A stretch of 64,000 nt of DNA from Triatoma infestans (taxonomy: Eukaryota > Arthropoda > Insecta > Hemiptera > Reduviidae), in NCBI GenBank assembly GCA_011037195.1, contig JAAEAF010003834.1, forward strand, positions 46,745 to 110,744, read 5' to 3'. The translations under genes were made by a program, and so were the position numbers. The notes under the pieces are model-generated. The model was not told the origin of the DNA, ran no database searches, and worked only from the letters and a program-made list of their open reading frames with translations. Positions 42,415 to 55,364 of this stretch are shown piece after piece (the stretch's first letter is position 1; every line of letters starts with the position of its first letter).

Positions 42415-42960
42415 TTTAAAAAAAATATGTTGCGCAACACTCGCACAACTTTCTCTTACTGCAGTAGTCTAAACTATGATTTTAGCAATTACTAAGGAAG
42501 TATTGTAACGTGTCAAATTTTCAATATTGAGTTTTCACCGGAAATACACGTTCTGAGGTCCCCTGAGTCCAAAAACGTAGTTTTTAGAAAATAGTCCATG
42601 CGCATGTGAAGAGCAAAGTTCGAAAACAAAAAAACGCAGAAGCTTCAAATTTGATATTCCATTTAGTATACCGACAGAAAGTTATGTATCAAAATGCCTT
42701 AACCGGAAGTACTACTTTACTCAATGGTTTTTAACTTTTTTGCGATTTAATCGTAAATGACTTCAACGATTTTCTTTAAACTTAGTATATCAACTAATAT
42801 ATAGAGAGCTACAACTTATATTTGAACCATTTCTCAGGGAAAATTCATTTAAGGACACTTGGGGGGGGGCGAGGGGTTAGGAGTTCCTCTAAAGTGTTGT
42901 TTCATTTTATTTCACAACTTTATCACCTACATAATATTAATTAGAATATAAAAGTATTTG
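42415..42960 (-). repeat. Rep-A copies: facing ends and a minus-strand body
   Basis: 42431-42470 reads GCAACACTCGCACAAC then TTTCTCTTACTGCAG (plus-oriented left end). 42500-42960 is a minus copy: TTGTAACGTGTCAAATTTTC, ACCGGAAATACACGTTCTG, CCTTAACCGGAAGTACTAC, GACTTCAACGATTTTCTTT and TTCCTCTAAAGTGTTG. Confidence 0.65.
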
Positions 42961-43042
42961 TTGACCGTTGATGAATTATGTTATGAAGAAATATGGTGAG
43001 GATTGGTCAAGAAAGAAACATTCAATTATGCCAACGTTTCGA

Positions 43043-43409
43043 CAGAGTTTCCTTTCTTTATCAAGGCTTTTATATATATATAGATAGATAGATATTCGTG
43101 AAGATGTGGAGAAAGAATTTTGAGTGGAACTTTGAAACACACACATTTGTTAAATCACAGAAACATTAAAATAGGAAACTTAAAAGTTACTAGTTTCCTG
43201 TCTTAAATCATCTACGAGATGATTTAAGTCAAGTAAGTGATTGAAGGCAAGAGATAGTAGATGATTTAAGACAAGAAACTGGTAACTTTTAATTTTCTTT
43301 TTTTAAGTTTCAAAGTTCCACTCAAAATTCTTTCTCCATATTTTTACGACTACTTATATATATATATATATATATATATAAAAGCCTTAATAAAGACAGG
43401 AAACTCTTT
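43043..43409. repeat. Long inverted repeat (foldback element)
   Basis: Left arm 43043-43215 and right arm 43243-43409 are near-reverse complements over about 165 bases. Matching pieces include AGAGTTTCCTTTCTTTATC with GATAAAG-type AAAGACAGGAAACTCTT, the AT microsatellite, and GAGAAAGAATTTTGAGTGG with CCACTCAAAATTCTTTCTC. Near the centre is a perfect palindrome, TTAAATCATCT then A-C-G then AGATGATTTAA. Codes for nothing visible. Confidence 0.9.
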
Positions 43410-43429
43410 ATCATTGGCGCCCGAAGACT

Positions 43430-43615
43430 TCTCAGTGCATTGCCGGCCTCCGGACAGTGTTCTCTCGTTACAAGACGAACAACCTATCCACTCCGGACAG
43501 TGAGTGTAGGGCGCCTAGAAGAAAAAATCTAAGGTACACAACTAGACTCGAACCCGGGTCTTCCGCGTGGGTCCCGTACGCGAAGCCGCCGAGTTAGGCT
43601 GCTATAGTGATCATA
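43430..43615 (-). repeat. tRNA-derived SINE-like copy (Rep-C)
   Basis: The minus strand has CTCGGCGGCTTCGCGTACGG (A-box and anticodon-arm region, with a CGCGT/ACGCG stem) and the B-box-like GGGTTCGAGTCTAG. Downstream pieces match the copy at 29500-29700. The T stem has mismatches, so it is a tRNA-like head and not a working tRNA. A GGCGCCCGAAG stretch at 43415-43425 could alternatively be a retroelement primer-binding site. Confidence 0.55.
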
Positions 43616-44445
43616 ATATAATAAAATTTTATATATATATGTGTGTGTGTCACGTGTGTGTGGTTTGGTGAGTGTGTGTGGTTTGGTGAGTGTGTGCTTG
43701 TGTTTTTGGGAGTAAATAGCATAAAATAAAACATATGAAGCTCAAAATTGATTTCCGTTTCCTTATACTCGTACATAAAGGAACAGGAAAGTTTGTTTCT
43801 GTTAATTTTTATTTTTATGTTTTCCCGAATATCTTGAAAACGGTGCATCATAGCTAAATTTGGCTTTCTATCCATTCCTACTAGTAGGAATAACCGCCAA
43901 TTGGTGGTAACTAAGGTAATGTATAACTTGGAAGGGGTTGGAGCCGTTAGTCCATATTCCCAAACCAGTTTCAACAATAAATTTAAAACATTTTATGGAA
44001 ACCATGGTAACAATTTCTTCTTCTTTTTTTTAATTTGACGCGCGTCAACATCTATGGTCAGGTAACAATTCTAAACATTCTAAACCATTTATCTACTAAA
44101 CTATTAAAGCGGTGGTAGAAAAAAATTAATAATACAGGCTCTAGTGTTTTCACATAGTGCCGCGCAACGGCGGCTTCACGGGACTGGGGTTGGGCCACCG
44201 GAGGCGATCAGCAACGGAACGCTTCTAATATATATACACGCATATATTGTTTTACAGCATTTTGAGGGCGTAATTTAATGAACGAAATAACGGCAGAATC
44301 TTTGAAGTGTACACGGTGGGAAAAAAAAGATTAAAATTAAATACACAGCCCTAGGAATGGAACCCACTCTGTACGGTACCCCTACTATGGCCCATTGGCA
44401 AACTTTAAAATTACACAATATTTTAATAAATACAAAAAAGAGAAG
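43616..44445. other. No gene; AT microsatellite and unassigned DNA
   Basis: A 127-codon open frame at 43594-43977 includes tandem THSPNHTHSPNH codons from a GTGTGTGTGGTTTGGTGA repeat (43653-43695), so I treat it as spurious. The rest is downstream flank of transporter exon C. Confidence 0.4.
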
Positions 44446-44451
44446 AATACA

Positions 44452-44480
44452 TTTATTCCAATAAACAGATTGTTTTTATT
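44452..44480 (-). promoter_or_regulatory. Polyadenylation signals for exon C
   Basis: AATAAA on the minus strand at 44480-44475 and 44457-44452, about 86 and 109 bases past the stop at 44566. Confidence 0.6.
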
Positions 44481-44565
44481 TGATACATAAATTATATTTC
44501 TTCGTTGGCCAATACTATTTCTAATAATCAAGGAAACTAATTGTTTTTTTACACAACCACAATAT

Positions 44566-45462
44566 TCATTCAAACAGAGCTGTAATTTCCTCAATAGGAC
44601 GATTCTTAGTTTCCGGCACTTTGAACAGGATGAAGATTAAAGAAAGTACCTGGGCGACGATGAACATTATGAAAACAGCCGGACCTACCAACGTCTCTAT
44701 TGGCAGAAATGAAATTCCAACGATAAAATTGCAAAACCAATTGGTCGTCACACCCATACTAACGCCCAACGGTCTGGCTGCAGTATTGAACAATTCCGGT
44801 CCAAGCAACCAGGGTATTGGACCGGCGCCGACCGCAAAACTAATAATAAACAGATATACTAATACAATGCATCCATAACGAATCAACTCATTTTTTTGTA
44901 CAAAATACAGGCCGACACATAATAAGGCTGTAGTGATGATCATGCCGACAAAGGCGAATATCAACAACGGTTTTCTGCCCATACGATCGATCAAGAATAT
45001 AGAGACAATGGTAGCTAATACATTTATAGTACCAAGGCCAACAGTTGAATACTGTGATTGGGTTACAGTTAATTGGCCCATGCCAAAGATTTTCGTTGAA
45101 TAAAATATTGTCGCATTAATACCGGACAATTGTTGCGCCATCATTAATACGTTCATTATGATCATGGGTTGACGTAAACGTTTGGTTTTGAACATTTCTT
45201 TTAAGGTGACTTTCGGCTGTTTTTTTGCATCTTCCACATCGCTTTTCACTTCTTGAAATCTACTATCTAGCTCTTCTTTTTTGGCCAACTTATCCAAAGC
45301 AGCTTTAGCTTTTTCATCATCTTGTTTAGATTGCAGATAATATTTTGGACTTTCCGGTGACCATAGGTACATCACAACTTGTAATACGGCCGGTATTACA
45401 ACTAGCCCTAGCAAAAAGGGCCACATAGTTTTCGTACCTAGGCACTGTTCAATTCCAAGCAC
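44566..45462 (-). CDS. GLUT-family sugar transporter, terminal exon C
   Basis: 298 codons plus stop, beginning [16 protein letters not shown] after the acceptor AG at 45464-45463. Landmarks: PESPKYYL (residues 36-43), [28 protein letters not shown] in helix 7 (Q110, Q111, N116), [51 protein letters not shown], and [14 protein letters not shown]. All key class I GLUT residues are kept, so it should be a competent hexose transporter half with helices 6 to 12. It is the nearest terminal exon to the first exon (intron about 4.7 kb), joined in phase 0, giving 460 residues. It is the best candidate for the main transcript. It aligns without gaps to exons A and B over the first 120 residues. Confidence 0.94.
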   Translation of the reverse strand: MLGIEQCLGTKTMWPFLLGLVVIPAVLQVVMYLWSPESPKYYLQSKQDDEKAKAALDKLAKKEELDSRFQEVKSDVEDAKKQPKVTLKEMFKTKRLRQPMIIMNVLMMAQQLSGINATIFYSTKIFGMGQLTVTQSQYSTVGLGTINVLATIVSIFLIDRMGRKPLLIFAFVGMIITTALLCVGLYFVQKNELIRYGCIVLVYLFIISFAVGAGPIPWLLGPELFNTAARPLGVSMGVTTNWFCNFIVGISFLPIETLVGPAVFIMFIVAQVLSLIFILFKVPETKNRPIEEITALFE

Positions 45463-45485
45463 CTACAAAATCAAAAACCATCTTT
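45463..45485 (-). promoter_or_regulatory. 3' splice site of exon C
   Basis: Minus strand: GGTTTTTGATTTTGTAG then GTGCTTGG. Phase-0 acceptor. Confidence 0.8.
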
Positions 45486-45499
45486 TAGATTGATCGTGG

Positions 45500-47430
45500 A
45501 TTTTATTTGTGGAGGAAGGGAGCAGAGGATGACAAGTATTCAACCAACAATATAAACTAAATAACAGAGCATTTTCACTTTCTCTTATTGTTAGTAAAAT
45601 GGTACAAGAAATTATTGTGAGCGAGTCAATTTTGGAAATAGACTTTTCATCGGAAATTGAGGTCTCCCTTGAATTCGCAAAACTGTTCTTATGAAGTGGT
45701 ATGTGTAAGGAAAAATCGCAGGCGACACTATCTCTATTTCACGCTTGTGTAAAATCAAGTCCAGCGGATCAAAAGTTATCAGTCAAAATACATTAACGAG
45801 AACAAGTACTCCTTCCATTACTTTTTTTCCGGTTTTTCCCAATTTTCTCGAAACAAGCTTCAACGATCTTCTTCAAACTTTCTTTTGTTACATATTAAAC
45901 AAAAATAAATTTATTATATAATGAAACCAATCGCCAGCAAATCCACAACCAAAAAAAAAACGTGGACACATTATTCTATTAACAATCGCAACACTGCTGA
46001 GCCATGAAGTGCATCAACTAGGCATTACTACCCACAGTTACGCCCACTGGAATGCATTAGCGAATGGGCTTCAACTTCGATAGTCCAGTCTCCACCCAGA
46101 AGCTGCCTCTGGCGAGAAATAAAAATTGAAATAAAATCCTACCATCTGAGGAGGCTTAACAGTCACAGACAAACTTTAAGGAATAAGGATCAGTCGCTAT
46201 AACAAACTTCAACCTTGTAAGGTTCACCAAGCTAGGCCGCCCACTAGCTCACCATCGTGAGAACAAGCAAGAGTTCGAAACTAGTCACATCACTCTTCAA
46301 CAGCCAACACTACACCATTCTACATTCATCACGCTACCAACATCATCATCACTCACCGCTCGGTCACTCTACTTTATAAACTCTCTTCTCTACCAGTCAG
46401 TAAATCGCTTAAAATATAAATTGTGAGACAATGGTGCCAATTCGTATGTTCTTATTTTCACCATTCGATCATCAGCATCATCAAGCATCATTTCCTGTTA
46501 CCATTATAATTACTTGTAAATTAAAAACATTTTCCTGGGAAATTTCATTGTAATGAGGTTCTCAAGAAGAGGAAACAGAGGTTTCTCTATAAAACTTCCA
46601 TTTCTGGATATTCTAAGTTCTGCCAACTATAGAATGTATGGCAACTAAAAATTCTGAATTTGCAGAAAATCGATCCACAGAAAGTGCCACTTTCTTGTAC
46701 GGTCTTGTGGCGAGGGGATAGGGGGAATAATTTTTCGCGATTTTCTCCATAACGATGACCTGAAAATGTATTCCAGCAAAACCAAGATTTTTGGGAGACT
46801 CTGGGGTAGCTGCGACGATGTGCTACCCCCTCCTAAAGTACTAATTCATTCTAATATAAGAATATATTTGTATATTATAGAAGGCTACTACGTAAATAAT
46901 TAGTAAATATTCCAAGTTTTAAAAAAGTTTTCTTGGAAAATGGCAGTAAGAGGAAGTGGTATGGACCTTTGACACCAGATATTTCCTAATATTTGGCAGT
47001 TTTCCGTGGATGGAGATGTACATACAATAAATATTAGACTGACAATTGAGGAGTGTATTCCACGACGTCTACCCACGACTTTCTTCAAAAATCAGTTCTA
47101 CCTTCTTCGGACTTCAGAATCCTTTAGCCCTAGGCTTACTAAGGCTGGAAATACGGCACTCCCCTAAACGAAGACCGAATAGTGGATGGTGATGTTTAGA
47201 AAGAGAGTTTATATTGATGGTGGGTGTACCTGCAGATAGTATAGGAATGTGATTAGATTGCAGTCAATAATAAAGCGCCTGAAACAAATCCCAGTAATAG
47301 TAGTGAATCTGATGTCACACATTCCTCCAAAATCGCTTTTAAAGACCAATATTTATCGGCAAAAATGTTGCAAATAAAAGGGCAGCTCGGTTTATATCTG
47401 TACAGTTGATATCACTAGTTTAAAGAAAAC
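45500..47430. other. First intron of the transporter: Rep-A pieces and unassigned DNA
   Basis: 45560-45900 is a minus Rep-A piece (CTTCAACGATCTTCTTC). 46000-46440 is GC-richer, with direct-repeat-like CATCATC runs and a TTTATAAA box near 46373; it may be an LTR or other element remnant. 46600-47100 holds decayed Rep-A traces. Confidence 0.4.
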
Positions 47431-48320
47431 GATTAGAGACGTAGGTCCGGAGTTTTGAATAGGCCTGCTCAAATCCAGAATGTCGTAAGAGATGTTATAA
47501 TTGTAACTACTCATCTAAAAGAATTAATTACCTATATTTCCTCGAGGTGCCTGTTGACTATACAAAACTTATATCTGAGAATAAAAAACATCATAAACTT
47601 TACAAACAACAGAACTATTATCGCACTATCAAAGCTTTTCCTTTATCGGAACAAGTGGAAATCTTTGGCAAAAATTGATTCTAAAAATTACATCAACAGT
47701 GTTGAAAGTAGCATATCGTCTGATGTAAAATATTTTTGGAGATTTGTAAACTCATTGAAGAAATGTAATACGCTTCTCACTCAGATGAGATTTAAATCAA
47801 CATCAATGGTATGTTCCTCAATTTAATGAAATGTAGCGCACTTTCCATCGTAAATATTCTCTAGTTGGCAGACTATTCGCTCCATAGACCTCCTTATATT
47901 AAAGATCTTGGTATTACCATGAATCCAAATGTAACCTTTCAAAACCATCTTGAAATTGTTTATTAGAAAGCCTTAAAAAGACTGTCCAATAACAGTCCTT
48001 ACAATGAAATTTATGCTAGGTTTAAAATTTCTTCATTAGAAAATAGACGTTCAGTTAATGACCTATTATTTCTGTACAAAATTTAACTAATTTTGTAGAC
48101 TTTCCATATCTTATAAATGAAATTTATTTCAACGTACCTTCTATTCAGACGACACAATAATCTATAGTTAGTAAACTTTGCACAAACCAATCAATTATCT
48201 ATACCATTCGCCTCTCGTAAAAATTTTAAGGCAAGCTAATTTCTTTAACACTGACGCTAAAATGATTAGGAGAACAATTGTATTATCAGAATGTATTTTA
48301 TTTTGTTTTTTCGTTTTAAC
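47430..48320 (+). mobile_element. LINE fragment (jockey or CR1-like), antisense in intron
   Basis: An open frame at 47455-47826 ends with KLFLYRNKWKSLAKIDSKNY, then VKYFWRFVNSLKKCNTL, the pre-RT linker of jockey/CR1-type LINEs. Later broken frames give IKDLGITMNPNVTFQNHLE (after the RT thumb), RRSVNDLLFLYKI and LVNFAQTNQLSIPFASR, which are C-terminal motifs of the same class. The central RT domain is deleted. The fragment lies on the strand opposite to the transporter. Confidence 0.75.
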
Positions 48321-48479
48321 GTTTGTCCCTTCAGTAATCTGGTAATATATTTAAAAAGAATTTTGGATATAATACTTGTTTGTAGTTTGTAATCGACATT
48401 CTGTTAGTAGTTTTGGTATACAAATTTTTTTTTTTACATTTATGTAATACATTACGTAATATGAAAATGCGTGTAGTAT

Positions 48480-48670
48480 GCATTAATATATGTATATACA
48501 AATAATAGAGAAAAACAAGTGTGTCAAATAAAAGTGATGGGCTAAAATAGTGTAGTTAGATTCGAACTTACGGAAAACTTTTGGAGCCGTTTTGGAGAAA
48601 ATAAGTATAATAAACTATATAAACTATAAAATAAGTAATAATAAACTTAATTTAATTATTATAATCCTGT
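48480..48670. repeat. Short Rep-A piece
   Basis: GTGTGTCAAATAAAAGTGAT, GAACTTACGGAAAACTTTTG and GGAGCCGTTTTGGAGAAA in Rep-A order. Confidence 0.5.
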
Positions 48671-49480
48671 TTAAACAAAAAAGTCAACGATCAAGCGGCT
48701 GAAGGCAATAGTATCCGAGCGAGGATTAAAGGAAATGATTATTACAGATAGAGGTGGTGTACCCGGAAACGGTGTGTTCACTAGCCTAAGTTTTGAGGTG
48801 TATTGTGAGAGGAACATAAAGCACAATTTAATCTCCATTAAATGGACCCAGGCTAAAGGATTGGTAGAACGGGTGAACGAACAGTCTTGCCAATGATCAG
48901 ATCGTCTATCGAGGAGGAAGATAGGAGAAACTGGGACAGAACAATAGCCTTGTGTGAACAAGCTTTAAATTTAAGTGTGAACAAACCACCAACTTATCCC
49001 CGTTCGAGATGTTATGGTTATCAACCTCAAATCGATGGCTTGGATTCAGCGCTAAGGCAGTTCCAAACTAGGAATATGTGCCACTGGAGACTCTTCAGGA
49101 AGCAGCAAGGGACAAAATTATCCAGGCGCTAGAGAACAAGGAAAGGAAATATAACAAAAACGTGTATCGTGCAACAAAATATGACGTTGGGGATTTGGTA
49201 TATATTCGCAGAGCCAATATATAGCCTGGAGAACCAACGAAAACACAGCCTCGATATAGAGGACCACTGGTGGTCACCGGAATCAGAGAAGGAGACTCTT
49301 ACACAGTTAGTGACATTAAGCCCAAGGAGGAACAACGGTTTTCCACCTCAATTCACGCCAGTGACATGAAGACATGGCCATCGGAAGGAGGATTAAGGGT
49401 CATAGCTCTACGAGCGTGGAATGTGAAGAGGAGGAGAGGTGTAATAAAAACACCGAAGATGACATTATCGAGGAGGCGGA
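48670..49480 (+). mobile_element. Ty3/gypsy integrase and Pol tail fragment, antisense in intron
   Basis: Conceptual frames encode RLKAIVSERGLKEMIITDRG (core Asp region), NIKHNLISIKWTQAKGLVER (the H..TP..QANGLVER-like box with the core Glu), NKERKYNKNVYRATKYDVGD, LVYIRRANI, TKTQPRYRGPLVVTGIREGD and SYTVSDIKPKEEQRFS. This matches the C-terminal half of gypsy integrase, ending in the G-P-x-x-V-type module. Stops and frameshifts make it dead. It sits between the first exon and terminal exon C, antisense to the gene. Confidence 0.8.
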
Positions 49481-49629
49481 ACGGGAAAAAAAAAATTTAA
49501 GGAACGAAGCGGTCATAACTCAGCAGGGAAGGCAACGGAGAAGAAAAAAGAGGCCTACCTTTCTGAAGGACCTCGAAACTTACTAGCACATAAATTGAGG
49601 GCAATTTAAGATCAGGATGACCGAATTTA

Positions 49630-49920
49630 AGAAACTGTCGATGAGGGGGGCGAAAGAGATTCGTAACATTGAGAGTATTGTTATGGCGATGTGTTTGTTT
49701 ATTTCTTGGAGTTAAAAACTGTGTGTTCTATAAAAAAGAAAAAAGAATTCAACTGTGTGTTGGATCAGTTTGTGGCTATATTATTGTTTTGTACTTGCCT
49801 GACCATAATAATTATTAATAAAAACTGCGCTTTACGAATTACTGTATGTTTTGCGCTAACCATCCCCATTTGTAAGGTTACTTAATTAAAAGTGTTTGTG
49901 TATTAATAATTAATAGTGAT
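49630..49920 (+). repeat. Possible polypurine tract and 3' LTR remnant of the gypsy fragment
   Basis: CGATGAGGGGGGCGAAAGAG at 49636-49655 is purine-rich, directly downstream of the Pol tail, where the plus-strand primer of an LTR element sits. TGTTATGGCGATGTG at 49679 would be an LTR-like TG start. No partner LTR was found in the window. Confidence 0.35.
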
Positions 49921-50067
49921 TTGACAAACATTACTATCTTCTAAACTAGTTTTATTAGTGCATTTGTATATTTTAAAAATTACTACAATTTTATACCAAA
50001 ATTACCAGACAAATAAGCGTTTGAAGTTGATATACATAGTGTGGGCACACTATGAATAATTTCATCA

Positions 50068-51149
<1,082 letters not shown>

Positions 51150-51165
<16 letters not shown>

Positions 51166-51255
51166 TGTGGTTGGTTCTGCAAAGTTGGAAAGCATCAGAG
51201 ATATTTTCCATGATAGCCTGCTTCTTTTTGTGGTCATCATATTTTCGATATCGAG
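51150..51255 (-). repeat. Rep-B fragment lacking the core
   Basis: On the minus strand: GATGACCACAAAAAGAAGC, AGGCTATCATGGAAAATATC, TCTGATGCTTTCCAACTTTG and AGAACCAACCACAAC. This is the downstream half of Rep-B; the hammerhead-like core has been replaced by unrelated sequence at 51240. Confidence 0.7.
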
Positions 51256-51379
51256 TTCGATAAACGTTTTGATGTCCCTGACTCAAAAAAAGAGACACTT
51301 GACGAAAAAGTACTACTGATAGCATATCATTAGTAGAAACAAGTTTCCCACATGTCAGGACTCACTCCCACGCCGCACT

Positions 51380-51780
51380 GCAAATGTTACATAGATCTGC
51401 TAAAGCCTGTTGACACAGAGGGTACAACCAATCACGAATTGAAACGATCGTCTTAAAGACTATTTCACACTAGATATCCTAGTGAGTCATGGAGCCACAT
51501 TTATACCGGCAGTTCCACAGAAGGGGGCATAAACAATGCGGGTGCAACAAGTTGTAACGGGTATTTCTTTTTTGTAAATTTATATTTGTTTATAGAAACA
51601 ATAATTTCATAGAAAAACAGTTGTAAAATAATCTTTATCAAAGTAAAAGTAAACATATATAGAAATATAAGTAGCTCAGAATAATAGACGACAGTAAGTA
51701 ATAAACAACTTCGATTTTGTACTAAAAAGAGCTGGTTATTTATTTTCGAAACAATATAGGGCAGGCAGTATGTAATCTAC
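51380..51780 (+). mobile_element. Possible gypsy 3' end: polypurine tract and LTR
   Basis: CAGAAGGGGGCATAAACAATG at 51519-51539, then a TGTAACGGGTATTTC at 51552 as an LTR-like 5' TG, and TGTAATCTACA at 51771-51781 as a possible LTR end in CA. The 170 bases before it have broken coding character. No matching LTR seen. Confidence 0.3.
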
Positions 51781-51789
51781 AAATGGCCT

Positions 51790-53390
51790 GGCCGGATCTA
51801 TATCACTCCTCAATTATATTTTTGAATTGTGCAATACAGCAATTATTGAAATTTACTGTTCACTTACTCCGAGTTTATGTCGGATTTGGATTTTTGAGGG
51901 ACTCGTGACTGGTGGTTTGTGTTTCATTGTGGTCAATGAATTTAAAAGGAGAACTGTCTGGACAACATACAACAAAAAATTCTACTCAAGACCTACGACA
52001 TATCGGAGCTAACAATCACCAGAAGCAGCTTGAGGCGAAATCTAACAGGCTGGCATATCTACCTTCAATAAAACAAAATAATTTTTGACAACTACCATGT
52101 TTGATTGCCCGAGAGGCCTCTATTGTTTCTTTTGGCATTAACTGTAGAAAATTTACATAAATCTCACTTAAAAATAAATAAAAGAAAGTATTCGTATCCA
52201 GCTCTTACACAAGATACCCGTACAATTTAAATTATGATTATGATAAGGAAATTATTGAATTCTTACTTAAATAGATTTAGTTCAACTTTGTCATAGCAAC
52301 TGATTTTTAAAAGAATATTTCGTTGTAATTTGAAATTAATAGATAAATAGCAATTTTTGTATTCTACCAATTACATTCTACAAGTAAACTGTTGATTTTC
52401 CATGAAAGAGAAAATAAAAGTAAATTTAAAGAGGTGTACATCTAGCATATTTACGGTACCTAAAGGCCTTAGATTATAGTACTGTTTAAATACGTTTCTT
52501 CCAAATTCGTCGGATAGTTTGTCATTTTCATTTTTCTCAGTAATTCATAATATTTGCGAAATAAGTTATAGTTTGTCTATTCGCGTATACTTTAGAATAA
52601 TTATATTTTAATATAATTGTATAGTAGACGAGGAATATGAATGGATTAATGAATTTACTAATAAATAGTACACACAGAAAACACTCAAATAAATAGCTGA
52701 ATTTAAATTGAATATTAAATAAAAGTGGAAGAAGCGAATTTTATAAATTGGCAGGAAAATTATGAATTTACATAACAGATGTTGTTTTTGTGAATTTATT
52801 TAACTATTTCTGGCTTTATTACTGATATTATTCTTTATATGTTTAAATATTATTTTGCGTCCTGTTAACGTTTAGTTCCTACAGAAGAGGAAATTGTAGT
52901 TTCTATATTCAATTAGCCAGTTACATTCAGGAAGCTTTATCATTTATTTATTTTTTTTTTGTTTGTGAAATAAGAGGAAGTTTATTTGGTTTGTTGCCTT
53001 TAGTTTTTTTTATAATTAATCTGAAAATTAATAAATTAATTTATTTAGGCATTTCATTATTATAATAAATATTACTAGGGTTGGTTATCAACTTAAAGAC
53101 TGGTTTTCTTCTCACCTACCTTTTTTTTTTATTATATATATATATATATCTGTATAATATTGACATTCTTAGATAATGGAACCATATTTTCTCTAGGCCT
53201 TGTAGCAGCGAGTAACTGAAGGTAGGATATTGTAAACCGCCCTTCCCTTGATAACATCTTCACCTTTTTCCTCGGACCCTTCTCTGACCAGATTATCGAC
53301 TTTTACACCCCCATTTTGTTTTTTCCCTTCCTTCATCCATCTAAAGTTTTATTTTTGGGATTTCTTCGTTTGCCCATTTAAACGAATTGG
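51790..53390. other. No gene; strongly AT-rich
   Basis: Long AT-rich stretch with (TA)n near 53136-53150 and no open frame with a recognisable family. Confidence 0.45.
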
Positions 53391-53399
53391 CGTCCAATA

Positions 53400-54200
53400 C
53401 CTCATCCCTATGCAGCCGATCTGAATGGACACAACAAAGTCACTTAGGAACTACTCCCGTGACGAAGAGTTTGAAATGGCTGAGGCGATAGGTAAAATAG
53501 CTTGAAACTTTGAAGGCGAAAGCAATCTTTCTCGCTCTGAGAAAACTGCAGAACGAAGAAAATGAAAAATTGGTTTCCTAAATAGATTCGAAAGCAGCAA
53601 ATCAAGGTTTAACCTTGATATAATAAGTTCACAGATGGCACGGAACAAATCGAAAGTCGTCTTCTCATTCATAACTTCATAAGCTCAGAACATCTAACGC
53701 TTCATTTCCTGAGCATCTAACTCCATTAAGTGACTCTCCAGCAGTAACCACAAAGGGAAATCCGGGAAATGAAAAGGGAACCCAGTTAGAGAAAAAAGGT
53801 GTACAAAAGACACAGACTATCCGTTCCCTCAGCTTTTATACAACAAAATGATTAGTCAGAATAGAACAATATAAAAGCGCAGAAAGAATATATAAGGAGC
53901 TAACATCGTACAAAATTTGGGTAGTTCTGGTAGATAAGGGAAACCACGTTACCAAGAAGAGATACAGTAGCATGTTTCACAGCCCTAAATGGACATGACT
54001 ACCTCAACTTCCATCTCTATCAAATAGGAGTTAGGGAAAACCCAACTTATACACTTGGCCAAGCTCCAATGTTGTATGAGCATCTTGACACTTGTCCTCA
54101 GCTAGAGGACATAAGATCTTCTTTTACTCCGGATTGCGACAAATGGACGAAGATATGAGGAATGTATTGGGTTGCAGTTGGTTATATGGCAGCTTTGCCT
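53400..54200 (+). mobile_element. LINE 3' fragment with CCHC-like tail
   Basis: Frames at 53950-54190 read TVACFTALNGHDYLNFHLYQ, IGVRENPTYTLGQAPMLYEH and LDTCPQLEDI, which is the [VA]RFRLxTGHDxLxxHLxRxG..C..C...H...CPAL region following RNase H in many LINEs, here with the first cysteines changed to Thr and Gly. Upstream (53620-53900) is broken but has FTDGTEQIES and VHKRHRLSVPS-like pieces. Dead copy, 5'-truncated. Confidence 0.65.
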
Positions 54201-54229
54201 TAAAGACCAGACTTGGGAAAAAAAAGAAG

Positions 54230-55360
54230 TTTCTCTAAATAAAGCTGGACAGTAATGCTCACTGTGTCCTCCTTTTTCTCTTCACAGAGCGAAATTTTTA
54301 AGTAAATAACGCAGTTTCTCAGATGACAGTGGTCATCATTGATCTCAATTTTTTTTACCGACCAAAATCATTTAAATAAATTGAATGATACTGTCATTTG
54401 TATATAAATATGTATTGAGGTTAAGGGATTTTTTCCAGTTCACATTCGATAAGCCTATTAATTAAAACTTTAATTTGCATTTTACTTTTATAAAGAAATC
54501 AGTAAAGTCGCATTTTCGATTTATGGATTTTTGACCAAAACTTTTGACCAATTTCAATAAATTTTATTTCAACGGAATACTTCCTCTTACCAAGACTAAA
54601 AGAAAGTAATACTACAATACAGCAGATATAGTGGTATATTACAGTCTAATATATTTTAATGTGATGATATTTAGAAGGCGGTTGAATAGCGATGATGGAG
54701 GCTGTAGAAGATAATATCGTTGATGGGAGGGGCTGGAGAGGAGGGTAGAGATCGGCCACTGATAATGGATTATGAGAATTGTATTAAATTTCTAGTTTCT
54801 TATCTATTTAATTAATGATTATTTTTTTCTATTCTATAGTCAAATGTCCGCATTCCTGCGGCATACTGCTGTATGTCTAATAATAAATTTAGTATATAAT
54901 AAACCAATGTAAAACTATTCAACAATTTGGAATACTATACAATATTATTGTATATACCCAAGTGAGTGTGTGTCGTAATTGTATGTATGTGTGGGAGTAT
55001 AATTAATATAACCTGCTGTACAATGAGATTTATTACGTTTCCATATTTGATGATAAAGTTCCGGTTTTTCAACATTACACACTTTACACATGTTCTGTTC
55101 TAAACTTTATAACATTTTGTAGAGTTCGCTGGTTCTGAACAGTGAAATTATTTTTTCTTCTTGGCATCTCCCATATTTGAAAAAAAAAATTTAAAAAAGA
55201 AATTTTAAAAAGACTTTCTCATTATGCAATCCGCTATAAGTTGTAATTGAAATATTTGAGATTTTTACCAAATGTGGTATTGATGATGGAATCCTATATT
55301 ACACTGAAATGACAGTTTAAGGATAAGAGCCCAGCTCACCCAGAACTTCACTAAAACCCA
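54230..55360. other. No gene; Rep-A remnant at 54480-54620
   Basis: 54480-54620 contains AGTAAAGTCGCATTTTCG, ACGGAATACTTCCTC and a terminal hairpin-like TTACCAAGACTAAAAGAAAG. The rest is AT-rich. Confidence 0.45.
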
Positions 55361-55364
55361 TTTT

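Noticed and set aside
43594..43977. 127-codon minus-strand open frame with THSPNH repeats
   Set aside because: Explained by a short tandem GT-rich repeat; no family match.
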